64,000 nt of DNA from Udeniomyces pyricola (Eukaryota > Basidiomycota > Tremellomycetes > Cystofilobasidiales > Mrakiaceae), in contig BCIK01000023.1 in NCBI GenBank assembly GCA_039545295.1, positions 310,001-374,000 of the forward strand. Reading direction: 5' to 3'. Below, in pieces: positions 49,401-61,457 of this stretch. How positions within the stretch are numbered: the stretch's first letter is position 1; every line of letters begins with the position of its first letter. A model generated the notes under the pieces. The model saw only the letters and a program-made list of their open reading frames with translations. It searched no databases and had not been told where the DNA came from. The translations under genes were made by a program, and so were the position numbers.

Positions 49401-49729
49401 GCGAGATCTCGGCGGATGAGCTCGTGAGGGTGAAGATGAGGATTGATATCCTGGTGCAAAGTCAGCGTCCTCATCCCAAGACTCTATCTGGGCTGTGGGT
49501 TGGAGTAAGAATTGGCAAGGGAGAGTTGTCTAGTCAGGCAAGGTCGGCGAGCACGAGGAGAGAAAGGGGTCGGATGCGCGCGCTTACCAGGGGGTCGAAC
49601 GCCGAGCAGCATGGACGGATTGGGACGAGGACGGTTGGTGACGATTGGTGGAATGGGTTGTGACCAGCACTTGTTTGGTGTAGCGGATGGATGAGGGAGA
49701 TGAGGCGAGTAAGATGGGGAGGAACCCAA
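46437..49729 (-). CDS. Large Ser/Pro-rich protein of unknown function, 1017 residues
   Basis: I do not recognise this protein. Three exons (49588-49729, 48011-49450, 46437-47908) join in frame to 1017 residues. The N-terminus (MGSSPSYSPH) and middle are Ser/Pro-rich and probably disordered, with basic patches (KGKRRASEE). Two regions look folded. One spans the last intron: SAQKALREKVGVVREFAARVE joins DLKTLQHRHDQLRSLL, followed by IDSHYSLYWEMASVLLELG, a predicted helical bundle. The other is the C-terminal helix LTPENLKPLLEYVKEVTLR then CEECLEELSRVKWGRV. Many Ser-Pro and Arg-x-x-Ser sites suggest phosphorylation control. A scaffold or cell-cortex role would be guesswork. Confidence 0.75.
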
Positions 49730-50563
49730 GCAACGTTGTCGTCGTCGTCGTCGTCGTCGTCCTGAGGGGGAGGGAGGGCCAGGGGAAGTTGATTCTTATG
49801 ATGACTATACTGTTGAATTGAATGGGAAACAGATACAGAAACAGAAACAGAAACAGAAACAGCCAGACAGAACTCAGTCGCGCCTCTCACAAGACCAATC
49901 CCACTTGCTTGCCATCCGATGGCAGTCTTTCACCCTTGCTTTTTCTATCCAAACCCATCAGCCTTTTCACTTCATCGTATATATATAAAATATATAAAAC
50001 AAACTACTTCAACTACACATCCAAACCTCATCCACATCCCCACCCTCTCTTTCCCCATTCATCACACCTCACACCCACCGCTCACGCATCCCAACTCGGC
50101 GCCGCCCGGACGTTGAGCTGCCACCGCTCCCAAAACACTCCAGCCCAAGCAAAGTGATGACGTAGGCTTCCACCTCGAGGGGTCATTGGAGGTGAGAACG
50201 AGCTCGAACCTATCACCACAAACGCAAACAGGCACAAGGGGCAACAAAATCGTCCGGTCAGAGGCTACCCCGGTTTCAGGTCGATACATACAGAAGCATC
50301 CCACTCTCACCTCTGAGTCAAGCGTCACCTCGAGTGTGAACACCGATTCCGCCACTGACGTAGCAAAGTAGTGTGAGCTCTATAGAAGAAGAGATAACCA
50401 CGCAACTCAACAACGTGATCAGATAGAGCCCGAATACATACGGTGAGAAAGCCTATAGTACGTAAGCACTTACGATCGATCCAGCACTAGCACCTCCTCT
50501 TGCACGACACTCCTGGCCCATACCACCGTCACCCCACAGCGCCAAGCCCTCCCATCGTCCCGC
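49730..50563. other. Intergenic region with GTC and CAGAAA repeats
   Basis: This region of about 830 bp lies between the unknown protein's start and the DPH3 stop. It contains a GTC trinucleotide run (49736-49761), a CAGAAA tandem repeat (about 49830-49860) and a TATATATATAAAATATATAAAA stretch at 49978-49997. A minus-strand open frame at 50062-50355 (94 codons or so) has no recognisable motif or splice partners. Confidence 0.5.
49830..49860. repeat. CAGAAA tandem hexamer repeat
   Basis: About five hexamer units lie upstream of the unknown large protein. On the minus strand they read as alternating Ser-Val in an adventitious frame. Confidence 0.8.
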
Positions 50564-51122
50564 TTAGGCACTAAGCTGGACGAGACCGAGACCCTCGACA
50601 ACCTCGGCAACGGACGACTCCTCCTTGATCTCCTCAACGTCGTCGTTGGCCGAGTGGAACGAAACCGTCGATGACGCTGGAGAAGAAGCGACGTTACTCT
50701 CGCCATCATCCTCATCCTCAGATTCCTCGTAGTCTTCGTAATCGAGCTAGAGTCATGAGTGAACAGCACAATGTATTGATCTGTCAGCCTGGAATGTGCT
50801 CATACCGACGTGTAGTCCTCGACAGACCCAGCTTGTCAAGAAGACGGGTTCCCTTTCGAGGCCATAGCATCCGCCCTGAGCTTGCCCTTTATCTCATCCC
50901 TTACTGCACTCGAGAAAGATAGAAAGAGCCTGTACGTACGGGATCGTAGATGACCCTGACGATAAGAGAGCAACTAGGGCACTTGGCAATGTCGTCGCCG
51001 TCGCGAAGGTCGAGCTTGGTGATTTCGAACCTATCGCCGCACGGACAAGGAAAGTGATAAACCCGCTTGAGCTCGTCCCAAACGAAATCCTCGATTTCGA
51101 CCTCGTCGTAGTAGGAGACCAT
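50564..51122 (-). CDS. DPH3: Diphthamide biosynthesis protein 3 (CSL zinc-finger)
   Basis: DPH3/Kti11 is a small iron/zinc protein that donates electrons to Dph1-Dph2 in diphthamide synthesis on eEF2 and also serves Elongator-dependent tRNA modification. Exon 1 (50940-51122) encodes the complete CSL finger: [17 protein letters not shown], then [10 protein letters not shown] and [16 protein letters not shown], with the four metal-binding Cys as CxC...CxxC. Exon 2 (50564-50746), joined in phase 0 through a gtacgt donor, begins [14 protein letters not shown] and ends GLGLVQLSA, an acidic tail. The product is 121 residues, longer than the 82-residue yeast protein. Upstream in-frame codons exist, but the [13 protein letters not shown] start matches the family exactly. 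Confidence 0.93.
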
Positions 51123-51442
51123 GGCGAGTGGCTGAGAGGTGTAGGGGTTTGGGTAGGTGGAAAGGTTGGAGCGTGGTCGGAGTCTTGGTCGCTCCGGTGA
51201 AATTGACCAATTGTTAATTGACCGCCCGCCACTAACGGAACGTTTCGGCGCGTGATCATGATCATGAGCCCTCACTTGCACAGCCTTCGCCGCTCGGATG
51301 GCCATAGTCTGCACCTGCACAGCTTCAAGCGCACGTCAGCCATAGCCATAGCCATTAGCCCAGTCATGCATCATCGGATTATAACCTATAACCGATCACC
51401 ACCATCCCCGTCCTTGTCCCCATCCCTGTCCCCGTCCCGGCC
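51123..51442. promoter_or_regulatory. Divergent promoter, DPH3 / Rab18-like
   Basis: A 320-bp intergenic region between two divergent starts. It carries CATGATCATGATCATG at about 51254 and a CCCGTCCTTGTCCCC pyrimidine-rich leader before the Rab ATG. Confidence 0.5.
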
Positions 51443-52972
<1,530 letters not shown>

Positions 52973-53583
52973 GCGCTCACACGTGACTCCACTTCGCCAT
53001 CCTTGCCTATTCCTTGGCTCTGACCCCCTTATACCCGTCTTCCTCTTTTGCGTTAATTCTTCCCATGTATCTGCTCTCCGTTCCGCACTTCGTTGTTACG
53101 TTGCCCATGACCACACCACCATCCATGTACTTACGCTCTCCTCCATCTTTGTATCATCCTTTGGCCTACGCAACAAGTACGCTTCTCTTCTGGTTCTTCA
53201 TCCTCCTTCTTCTTTCATGCCGCAAACATGACTCTTTGATGCATCCGCCGCATGCCTCAAGCACAACTATGTCCATTTCGGGTCATTGTTTATTTTGTTT
53301 TGTTGTCTTTGCCATTGTCGTATACTCGTTCTTGCTCCTCGAGACTTGGTCCATCTCTCCTATCTCTCTTCTCCATATAGATCCATTTCAACCTAGATCC
53401 TCGCTTCCCTGTCAACCTGGAGGTTGATACGATCTTTATATTCAGAATGGCCGACGCATCACTCAATTATACATAGCTATCATGTAGACTGATGGAAAGA
53501 GTCTCACGAACAAAAGCGAACTATCGCCTTCTCTCGCCCCCTCCCTCCTCTTCCCCCCCTATCTTTACTCCTTTTCAGTTCCC
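52973..53583. other. Convergent intergenic region, Rab18-like / unknown gene
   Basis: A 611-bp spacer between convergent genes. It is T/C-rich on the + strand up to about 53430, with open frames that are low-complexity hydrophobic. These probably represent the Rab 3' UTR and not coding sequence. Confidence 0.5.
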
Positions 53584-55711
53584 TCACCAACCGGCCGTAT
53601 AACTCGGAGCCGCACTCTGAGCGGCGCTTTGACCCGAAATTCGACTGGAGCCTGGGATACTTGTTTCGCCCAGGATATACGGTGATCGGAAGGACTCGAT
53701 GAGCTGGTCGTCGCCCAGACGGCCTTGAGTACGAATCGAAGCAAAGAGGCTGGACGCATCTGGACTCGCCAAAGCGAGCTTATGAAATGAAGGTCAAGGG
53801 AGTGGGGACATAAAGGGCAGGAGAGAGAGGAATAAGGGAAGAGGGTTATAGCGTCGATCACGTGCACGATCCTCCTTAGACCAATCACATTGAACATCAC
53901 CTACCGATTCTTCCAATTTATCTAGCTCCTCTCTGGCTTTTTCTCGGACTCTATGATCACTATACCACCTACTCAAAAACGTTAACAGTTTTTATGTATA
54001 TATATATATATATCGTGCTTGCCCTGACATTAGTCTCTCTTTCCCTATCTACCCTACCCTCATCGATCGGCAGACAACCAAAAAAATAAAAAAAAATAAA
54101 AAAATAAGAAGAAGCGACCTGAAACTCACCTCTTATCGTATTCGCACTCCATCTCGATCATCAACCACTCTTTCAGCCCTTGGTCCAGCATCACTAAAAT
54201 TTCTGGATCGCTTGGTCCTGCTGACGACGTTGATTTGTGGGCTCCCCTCATCTTTTCGAGATGGGCGGCAAGGCCGTTGATCCCGCCTAGTCCTGTCCCG
54301 CCCAACGCCTTGCCCAACATCACCTCTCGTATCTTTTCTCGTGTAGACCCCCTTGCTAATCCCACTCCGTTCCTCACGAGTCCGAAGCTGGAGATGACCA
54401 AAGGTTGGACGGTACCAGAGGCGAAAAGTTGGTCGTACAGGGTTTGGAGCTCGAGCGAGGTGGCATGACGACCGATGAGGGTCATTCGACGGATAACGTA
54501 GGAGGTGAGAGCGTAGATAGCCTGGGGAGTGGTGATGGTGGAGGACTGGAGGTGTTGTCGAAGTACAGGGAGAGTGATGTAATGCGGGAGGCGGATCTCT
54601 GACAAAGGAGAGTGTTGCAACAATCAGGCCTCCATCAGCACTTTAGTTCGTGCTACTACCAACCTTTTCAGATATATAAATATATACATATATATATGTA
54701 TCAGCACACTGTGCTCACCCAAGATGAGAGGAAGCAAGAGTATGCGATGACTTTGACTGAGCCCCTTGACGAAATCAACGAGTTGATCGAGCTTGCTGTT
54801 GATAAGCCCCCATCTGGCCGTGGCGTTTTTTTTTGCCTTGCAAGGCTGGGCTACGTTCTTTATTGTGGATATACTCTTGGACGGCCTCTTTGATATAGGA
54901 TGTGGATTCCCCGCGAGTCATCTTGAGCGTGGTGAGGAGCTTGGATTGTTTGGAACCGGTCTGGAAGGGCGTTTCCGAAGAGCAGGGAAGGGGTGATATG
55001 GGTTCGGAATCAGGGGGAAAGGCGTACGTGGCAAGGGCAGCATCTATGGGACCTCTTGATGAGGGTTAAGATGATGAAAAGATAAAGCGAGCGATTAAAA
55101 TGGATCAGTTGAAAGATAGATGCTGTATCATGATGAGACAAAGGCAGGGGGACAAAATCAATGTAACATTAAGGAATTTATATCATTGAATATAGTGGTT
55201 CTCACGAGTAGTATCCTGGAAGCTGATGAGGATGATACGATGAACGTAAAACATCAGCCAATGTCTCAACTAAAACACCAATAGAAAAAGTTTACGTCTA
55301 CCCTCGAGGTAAAGTTGCACTTGTGAGTATGTAGTGTATTACAAGTCATGATGGACTGACCGTCGTCTTGAGAAGAGCCAACGTCCTCATGATCTTATTC
55401 CTTGATCCGACGCCACCGGTGACTTTCCCCCTGACCCTGAGCTGAATGTACTCCTCAACGACGTTTTGAGCGAGAAGGAATGGAGATTTAATGAGGGATT
55501 CGGAGAGATGATCATCGAGGGAGCAAGCGCCTGAGCTACTGGCGGACCAGCCAGAGGAGGACGCAAACGAGGGGGCTCCTCCGGCTTTATGAGTGGCGGC
55601 GCCGCCAAGGTGGTTGGCGGACGACGAGAAGCTTGAATTTGCGGAAGGGTTATAGAGGGTCCGGGGATGGAACGTGCTATGCTTGGAGTGAGGATCAGGA
55701 TGATAGCTCAT
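53584..55711 (-). CDS. Unknown helical protein, frame broken at a T9/A9 homopolymer
   Basis: I do not recognise this protein. The start MSYHPDPHSKHSTFHP is followed by a Ser/Gly-rich region, then PFLLAQNVVEEYIQLRVRGKV. Later exons give AALATYAFPPDSEPIS, TSYIKEAVQEYIHNKERS, LINSKLDQLVDFVKGLSQSH, LPHYITLPVLRQHL, GLKEWLMIEMECEYDKRWYSD and a final exon ending APSYTAGW. It looks mostly alpha-helical and soluble. Between YIHNKERSPALQG and ATARWGLINSK the frame changes by one base at a run of nine A (minus strand; 54826-54834). The downstream frame splices in phase to EIRLPHYIT, and the upstream frame continues the preceding helix, so both sides look coding. A sequencing error in the homopolymer is the simplest reading; a real mutation is possible. 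Confidence 0.6.
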
Positions 55712-56241
55712 CAGGATTGGGAAGTCGTAGGTTGTAATGGTGTTGGGGGGAGAAGTGATGCGGACAAGACACCAACTAGGCCTTGCAGAGTATGAAAACA
55801 AAGAAGGGACGTGCGTTCAGACAGCCTTCGGCCAGGGCCGGCGGCGACGTCGTAGGATCAAAGGGACACCAACATTTGGAATTTTAATGCTGTGACGCCG
55901 CGCGCTCAACCGCATATTTGTATCGACCCCTGGGTGGTCTGTGTGTCACTTTTTTTTTCTCTCATTCTTATGACCAATATCCCAGAGAGACAAGGGGCTT
56001 TCCAACGAGCAAAACAAGTGTGACATGCAGTACTAAACGACCTAGCTCTCACTCTGGGTTTCGATCACCGTGCCGCACCACTGCATTTGACGGACCGATA
56101 CGATATGAACCTTTCTTCTTCTCCTCATGGCTGTCTAGGTGATGGATCGAAAAACTGGTCGAGTAAGATATCTAGAATTCGAATACACAACAAGTGATAG
56201 CTTAAGCACGCGCAAAGAGCTGTACATAGTCTATCACGCTT
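55712..56241. other. Intergenic region, unknown gene / MFS transporter
   Basis: A 530-bp spacer between two minus-strand genes. It should contain the promoter of the unknown gene and the transporter's 3' UTR. Open frames on the + strand (55918-56142, 56139-56342) show no recognisable motif. Confidence 0.45.
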
Positions 56242-58955
56242 CTATGGGGTGTCCTCTGACTCCTCGTCCCGTTGGACCAGCTGCTTGTGTAAGCCTCCTC
56301 CGACAGGTCCACCTTTGTCCCCCAGATGTAGCTCCTCGATAGGAACCGCGATAAGGAATGCAACGATACCCTGAATGATGGGAGAAAGGGACCGTATCGT
56401 GGTCAGCAATGTCTGATCCGACCAAGATGCGAATGTTGAAGAGGACGAACAAGAATAAAGGTCAGCTGGAACGTCCGACGCAACGATAGATCGTATGCAT
56501 CGATGGCGGCAGTCTTTAGATCGGATGGGAGGGTCGAGAGGTATGACTTTGAGTGTAGAATGGCAGCTATGATCTGAGAGGTTAAGGATGATAAAGAGTG
56601 ACAAGTAAGAAGGGGTCAGATGCGAGATCGTAAGAAAGGAGGCTCGGCGATTTGTCGATCATGTGTCCTCCTCGAAGGGCTACACTGCTAGAAACGCAGA
56701 GGAGAGATAATAAATAAATAAAAATAAAAAACGGCATAGCTTACCTTGGAGCTGCCTGGTCCCGTGATCCTAGCTTTCAATTCCCTAGATAAGACTGCCT
56801 GTTGGACGGAGCCACATAGACATAAGCCTAAAGTGTTGCCCAAGTTGCGAGTCAGGTAGCTGATTGAGGTTGCTTTTCCTATCTCTGCTCGAGGGACTGT
56901 GGGAATCTTGTATGTCAGCACTCAGAATTTGATAGAACCGGTCCACAACAAAGAGATCGACGACTCACCCGACGCAATCATGGCGATCAGAGACGACACT
57001 AGGAATGATGAATAACCCAATCCGCCCCACAAGACATCAAGCCATGTTCTCCATTCACTCGTCTGCCCATCCCATGTGCTCATTAGGCCCGCAGAGATGC
57101 ACGGCAAGACAAGCGAAAAGAGTCCGAGAAGCCGATAGCTGCCTGTATGACGGATAAGCCATCCCGAAAGGAGAGAACCAAGGGCAAGGCCGATCGAGTT
57201 GGGCAAGAGGTGGAACCCGCTCTCGGTGGCAGACGTTGAGCGAACGACGACAAAATAGAGAGGACTGAACAAGACAAAATAGAAGGAGTATCAGTGACAG
57301 GCGAGCTGGCATGAACGAAGGGGGCATCTGATATTAGACGCACATATTGTACAGTAGCGACGAATTCGCCAAGCTCATGAGGAATGCAGACAAAGATGTC
57401 TGTCGAGCAGACATACAGGGAAACTGGTGAGCTGATCTGGTTGCCAAGGGATGCGAAGCATGAGATGGTATACATAGAAAGATGTTGACAAAACGAAACT
57501 TACCCAAAACACGTTTCGCTTCATGAGAATTTGCCTAGGGATCAAGACCTTGAGTCCCGATCTTTCCCTCTGGCCTTCCAGAGACCAGAAGAGCCAGGTT
57601 CCAACGATACTTATTCCCAGCAGGCCCAATACTCGCCAATCACTCCAAGGTAGTCCGCTCGTATGAAGTGAAAATCCAAAGAGGACACTGCTGATGACGG
57701 TAAAGAGGACGAGTAGGCCAGGAAGGTCTAGAGCAGATAGAAAGCTGTGCGGGTAGATCGCCGGTTTTGATGCGGCGGAGAAGGAAGATGGTCGAGGGTG
57801 GATATGAAATGTCGAGGGAGATGAGGCTGGTACAAATGCAGACATCGAGATAGACTGAGGAGGAAGTAGAATCGAGAGCATGACCAGGCCGGTTGCAATG
57901 ACTGGGACCTGGATTAAGAAGGGCACTTGCTGAGGACGATGAATTTGTACGAAGGACGAGGTATGTAGTCAGCCCTCTGTTAGGCATGACTGTTGGTGCC
58001 TACGCTCGATTGATACGTACCCATCCGTACCGATCCATGAACCAGCCAGACGATGGTCCTCCGATGGCGGATCCTACTGCGAAGACGCACATCATGATTC
58101 CCTGAGAAAATTTACGGAGATGATTGATGAGTACACAGTCCGGTCTCATCAACAAACAGCACTTGATTCAGACTCATACCTGATAGAACCCTCGATCTCG
58201 GAGCGCGACAAGATCAGTGGTGATGATGGATGAAAGAGTCAAGATCCCACCCCCACCTGCTCCCGTCAGGGCCCGTGACGCGAGGAACATCCAGAACGAA
58301 GTCGAGAAGGCGCATCCGATCTGTCCAAGTGCTAATGAATACAGAAAGAGGAAAAGACGAGGGGAGGGGGGGGGGAAGGGGGAGGGAGGGGGGAACCAAA
58401 CTGAGCGAATGCGGTGGATACTTGATGACGCAATATACGCCATAACACTAACCATACAGACTGACAGCCAAGGCGACCGTCCGAATCCGGGAATAGTCAG
58501 CGAGGACTCCAAACAATGGAGTAGCTGTCGTGGAGAAAAGGGCAAAGATGGATCCCTAAGGGATGACATGCCGAGAAAGTTAGTAACGGATGCCACGGTT
58601 GCGAGTGGAGGGATGACGGACGAACAATGTAAGACGACAGCTCGATATGACCGAATAGCGAGGAGATAGACGGTGCCAACGTCGAGGCTGAAGTCATGCC
58701 GTAGCTGAAGACGCCATTCGTCGTCCATAGTGCAGCGAGGGTGAAAGCGAGCCTCCAGCCTGTGATACGACCTGTGTCGGCCAAATGAGGCGAACCGGCG
58801 TCGGATAGGCGGCGATCGTGATAATTGGCCGTTTGTGGCTCGGAGGATAGCGTGACGGAGGATGCTCCAGACCGATTGCGATTGGGTGCTGAAGTTGGAA
58901 TGGGTGATGGTGGTGGAAGGAGAGGTGTAGTCTCCTGTGCTACTAAGGTTGCCAT
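56242..58955 (-). CDS. Major facilitator superfamily transporter, DHA2/VBA-like
   Basis: This is a 12-14 helix proton-coupled MFS carrier, probably in the vacuolar or plasma membrane. The start MATLVAQETTPLLPPPSPIP has a dileucine-type ETTPLL sequence common in vacuolar MFS proteins. TM1 is WRLAFTLAALWTTNGVFSYG. The motif-A-like segment FGVLADYSRIRTVAL lies after TM2. Further features are GAGGGGILTLSSIITTD in TM4-5, GSAIGGPSSGWFMDRYGW, a long hydrophilic central loop region, LIRHTGSYRLLGLFS and a final helix GIVAFLIAVPIEEL. The tail ends VQRDEESEDTP. Many introns of 50-120 nt split the helices. The general MFS call is solid; the DHA2/Vba (basic amino acid) assignment is inference from the LPPP-type N-terminus and motif order. 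Confidence 0.82.
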
Positions 58956-59377
58956 TGCGAGTGGGTCGTGTGCTGGCTGGCTGGTTCTTTGGTTGAAGAC
59001 AAGGAGGAGCAAGAGGGGATTAGGCGAAGCGAGCTGGTTACCAATGGTCACCGTTGGAGGGCAAACCCCATTCGGCGAGGTCCGACATGGTCGTCGTCAG
59101 CAGCCAGCGTAGTGTTATGCAGTATGACTAAGCGGGCGATAAGTCAAGATAAGTCAGCTAAAGTCAGTCAGGATCGGCAGCAATAATTATTAATAATCAT
59201 GTCCATTCATCGAATAGTTATATATGCTGCCTGTCTTTCCTCTCCTATATCTTTTTTTTTTTTTCTATGCTCTTTTTGTCTCGCCTTTTCTATTTCCCCG
59301 ACGTGTCTTGCCCACTACGAATAGTTCCACACGCTGGGTCCACTATCATCAAACATTCATCATTCACCTCTCTGCAA
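58956..59377. promoter_or_regulatory. MFS upstream region
   Basis: A 422-bp region between the transporter's start and the LTO1 stop, both on the minus strand. It holds a T-run at 59251-59263 and AATAATTATTAATAAT near 59180. No gene is seen. Confidence 0.5.
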
Positions 59378-60280
59378 TCAGAACAGCAACGACTTAGAGT
59401 TGATCTCCTGTCCGTTTACCATCACTTGACCCTTTCTCAGTGGCCGTCCCTTCTTTGTCCGCCCCGTTGCAGGCGCATCGACGTCATTCTCGCCAGCATC
59501 GTCCTCATCCATAGCCTGGTCCTCGTCGGTTCCTTCCTCATCAACCAAGCTACGGCCCGGTATGCTACTCGCAGCGACCATCCTGGGTCGGATCCCTAGG
59601 GAGGAGCACGTCAGCTTGTACCGAGCTCGGATTCGCTCCACCAGCGCCGACAGATCAACCTCGGCCGCCGATGTGGAGAATCCTGCGTCGGAGGATTGAG
59701 CCTCGGTCGATGATGAGGACGCATTCGAGGTCGGAAATAGGGCCACAAGGGAAAGGAGTTGCTGGACGTTGGTCACGACGCGACTGCGTAGTCAAAATTG
59801 CAACCAGGTGTAATGGCAGACTTTCAGCGTCTTCCACCGACGCACATTCAGGCCACAGGCGCAGAAGAAAACAACCGCGTCAAGGATGATGACCTACCTC
59901 GAGCTACCTTGAGCCTCGAAGCACTCCTTCCAGAAAGACGCGACCCCTTCATAATAACCGACTTCTTCCCAGAGCTCAAACGCTTTCTCTTTGCCAAGCG
60001 CTCGGCCTTCAAATGTGCCATGAAGGGCGCCATGGGCGAAACCTTCTTCGTAGCCGGTGTGGTAGAAGCTGCAAGGGCGGGCAACCAATGACGTGGAAGG
60101 CAACGAAAGAGTGGGCAACGTGTGGAAAAGATTGAGTAAGGCTAGCTATACAAGCCGGAAGCTGTTGATGCCATCAGTTTTGCGCAGTGAGGCGAGAGGA
60201 CTGACTTACGACTCTTCGACGTGGTTGAGCGAGTCAATGTCTTCCAGGTAGTGGTGGGATGAGCTGTCGTCGAGCTGCAT
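59378..60280 (-). CDS. LTO1: LTO1/ORAOV1 family protein
   Basis: Lto1 pairs with Yae1 as an adaptor that recruits the cytosolic Fe-S cluster machinery to the ABC protein Rli1 (ABCE1), needed for ribosome biogenesis and recycling. Exon 1 (60210-60280) reads MQLDDSSSHHYLEDIDSLNHVEES. Exon 2 ends at 60068 and joins in phase to SFYHTGYEEGFAHGALHG, then GRALGKEKAFELWEEVGYYEG. This is the deca-GX3 motif with a Gly every fourth residue, characteristic of Lto1/Yae1. Exon 3 (59378-59787) has SALVERIRARYKLTCSSLGI, an acidic segment and a basic GRTKKGRPLRKGQ. The last two residues are Leu-Phe; the yeast family uses a C-terminal Trp for targeting-complex binding, so the terminus differs from that rule. 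Confidence 0.88.
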
Positions 60281-61457
60281 GATTGGAGGACGGATGATTG
60301 ACGGGTGGTGCGAGGAGAAAGGTGATTGGAGGCAAGTGTGATGTGTACGGGATGGATGACAAGTTGCTGATGGGACGGCAGGGTCAAGGCCGAGGGTGTG
60401 GAAAATGAAATGTATATGAGGTTCAAGTTGCACTGCAGATATGTCGGCGGTGGTTGGTGTTGAAACATTGGGTAGAACGTATGTTGCAAGTTGTTGCGCA
60501 CGTGGACCGGTCAGCTGTGCTTGGCTGTGCTGATAGCCTACCGCCCAAACCACAATCATCTCCCTGGACCTTCACCTCCCTTGCCCATGCTGTCCTCCCC
60601 TCCCCCCTCAGAGAAATGATCACCAAGGGCTACATATCTCTCGTTATTGACGTCATCATCACATAGTCCCTTGCCAAATGACCTCGTCTTGTTGATACTC
60701 CTAGCCCTTCACCAGGCGTTCACCCAGACAGCCTCTCGTGAGGTTCTGTTCCATGTTATCTTCTAACGCTTTGGACTCTGACGACTCTTACGGCATCAAC
60801 GATGAGCTCTCCTCCTCTCCTGCCTCATTTGCGCACAACGATAATCCCGAGCGACCGGACGGTGAAAACGATTATGATGTCTCAGCTCTTGATTTACAAT
60901 GCTCTGTATCGATGAGCTCTCTCAGCATCGTTTTCCGCCTGCCTCTGCAACGCTCCACTTTCTTCAATGAGACCAGTCCCTGGGCACCCACCCTGAGCAA
61001 ATACGTCCCCGGCGGAGTTCGCATCCGCCTTAGGGTCGGACTGACGATCATGAAGTGGTGACTGTGAACCAAAGCGAGCACTAGACTGGGGTGAACCTGG
61101 GGCCTGACGACGGCTATCGGACTCGACCGAAGGAGAAGGACGATGCGACTGATGCCGTGGTGGAGAGACGAGCGTGGCTAGATCACTCACTATTCAGGCT
61201 CTAAGCCAGGCGCTGGCTAGAACGCCGTTGTACGCGGTGGATAATTCATGTCGGTCAGATTCATCATGACGCGTCGATTGACGGCGCCACTAAGGCCAGG
61301 CCGACGCGACAGACCGGCTGGAGTGCCACTTACACGGTACGGTCATTATATCTACTAGTCCTCTCCCACTCAAGTGTTATACGTTATACAGGCAGCCTGC
61401 TTCCATACTAACATATAACCCATCATCCTCCATCATACAAACACAATATCTACCACC
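60281..61457. other. Divergent intergenic region, LTO1 / NTA1-like
   Basis: About 1.18 kb lie between two divergent starts. Two partly overlapping open frames occur: + 60738-61061 (with DSDDSYGINDELSSSP) and - 60894-61190 (MSDLATLVSPPRHQSHRPSP...LQRQAENDAERAHRYRAL). Neither has a family match I can name. The minus frame has the more protein-like composition. Either could be an exon of an unrecognised gene. Confidence 0.4.

Noticed and set aside
49833..49862. CAGAAA repeat considered as a CRISPR-like or telomeric array
   Set aside because: It is a short simple hexamer repeat with no spacers, and the unit is not a known fungal telomere repeat.
53014..53427. 137-codon + frame after the Rab gene
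   Set aside because: Hydrophobic low-complexity frame in a T/C-rich 3' UTR, without motif or neighbouring splice partners.
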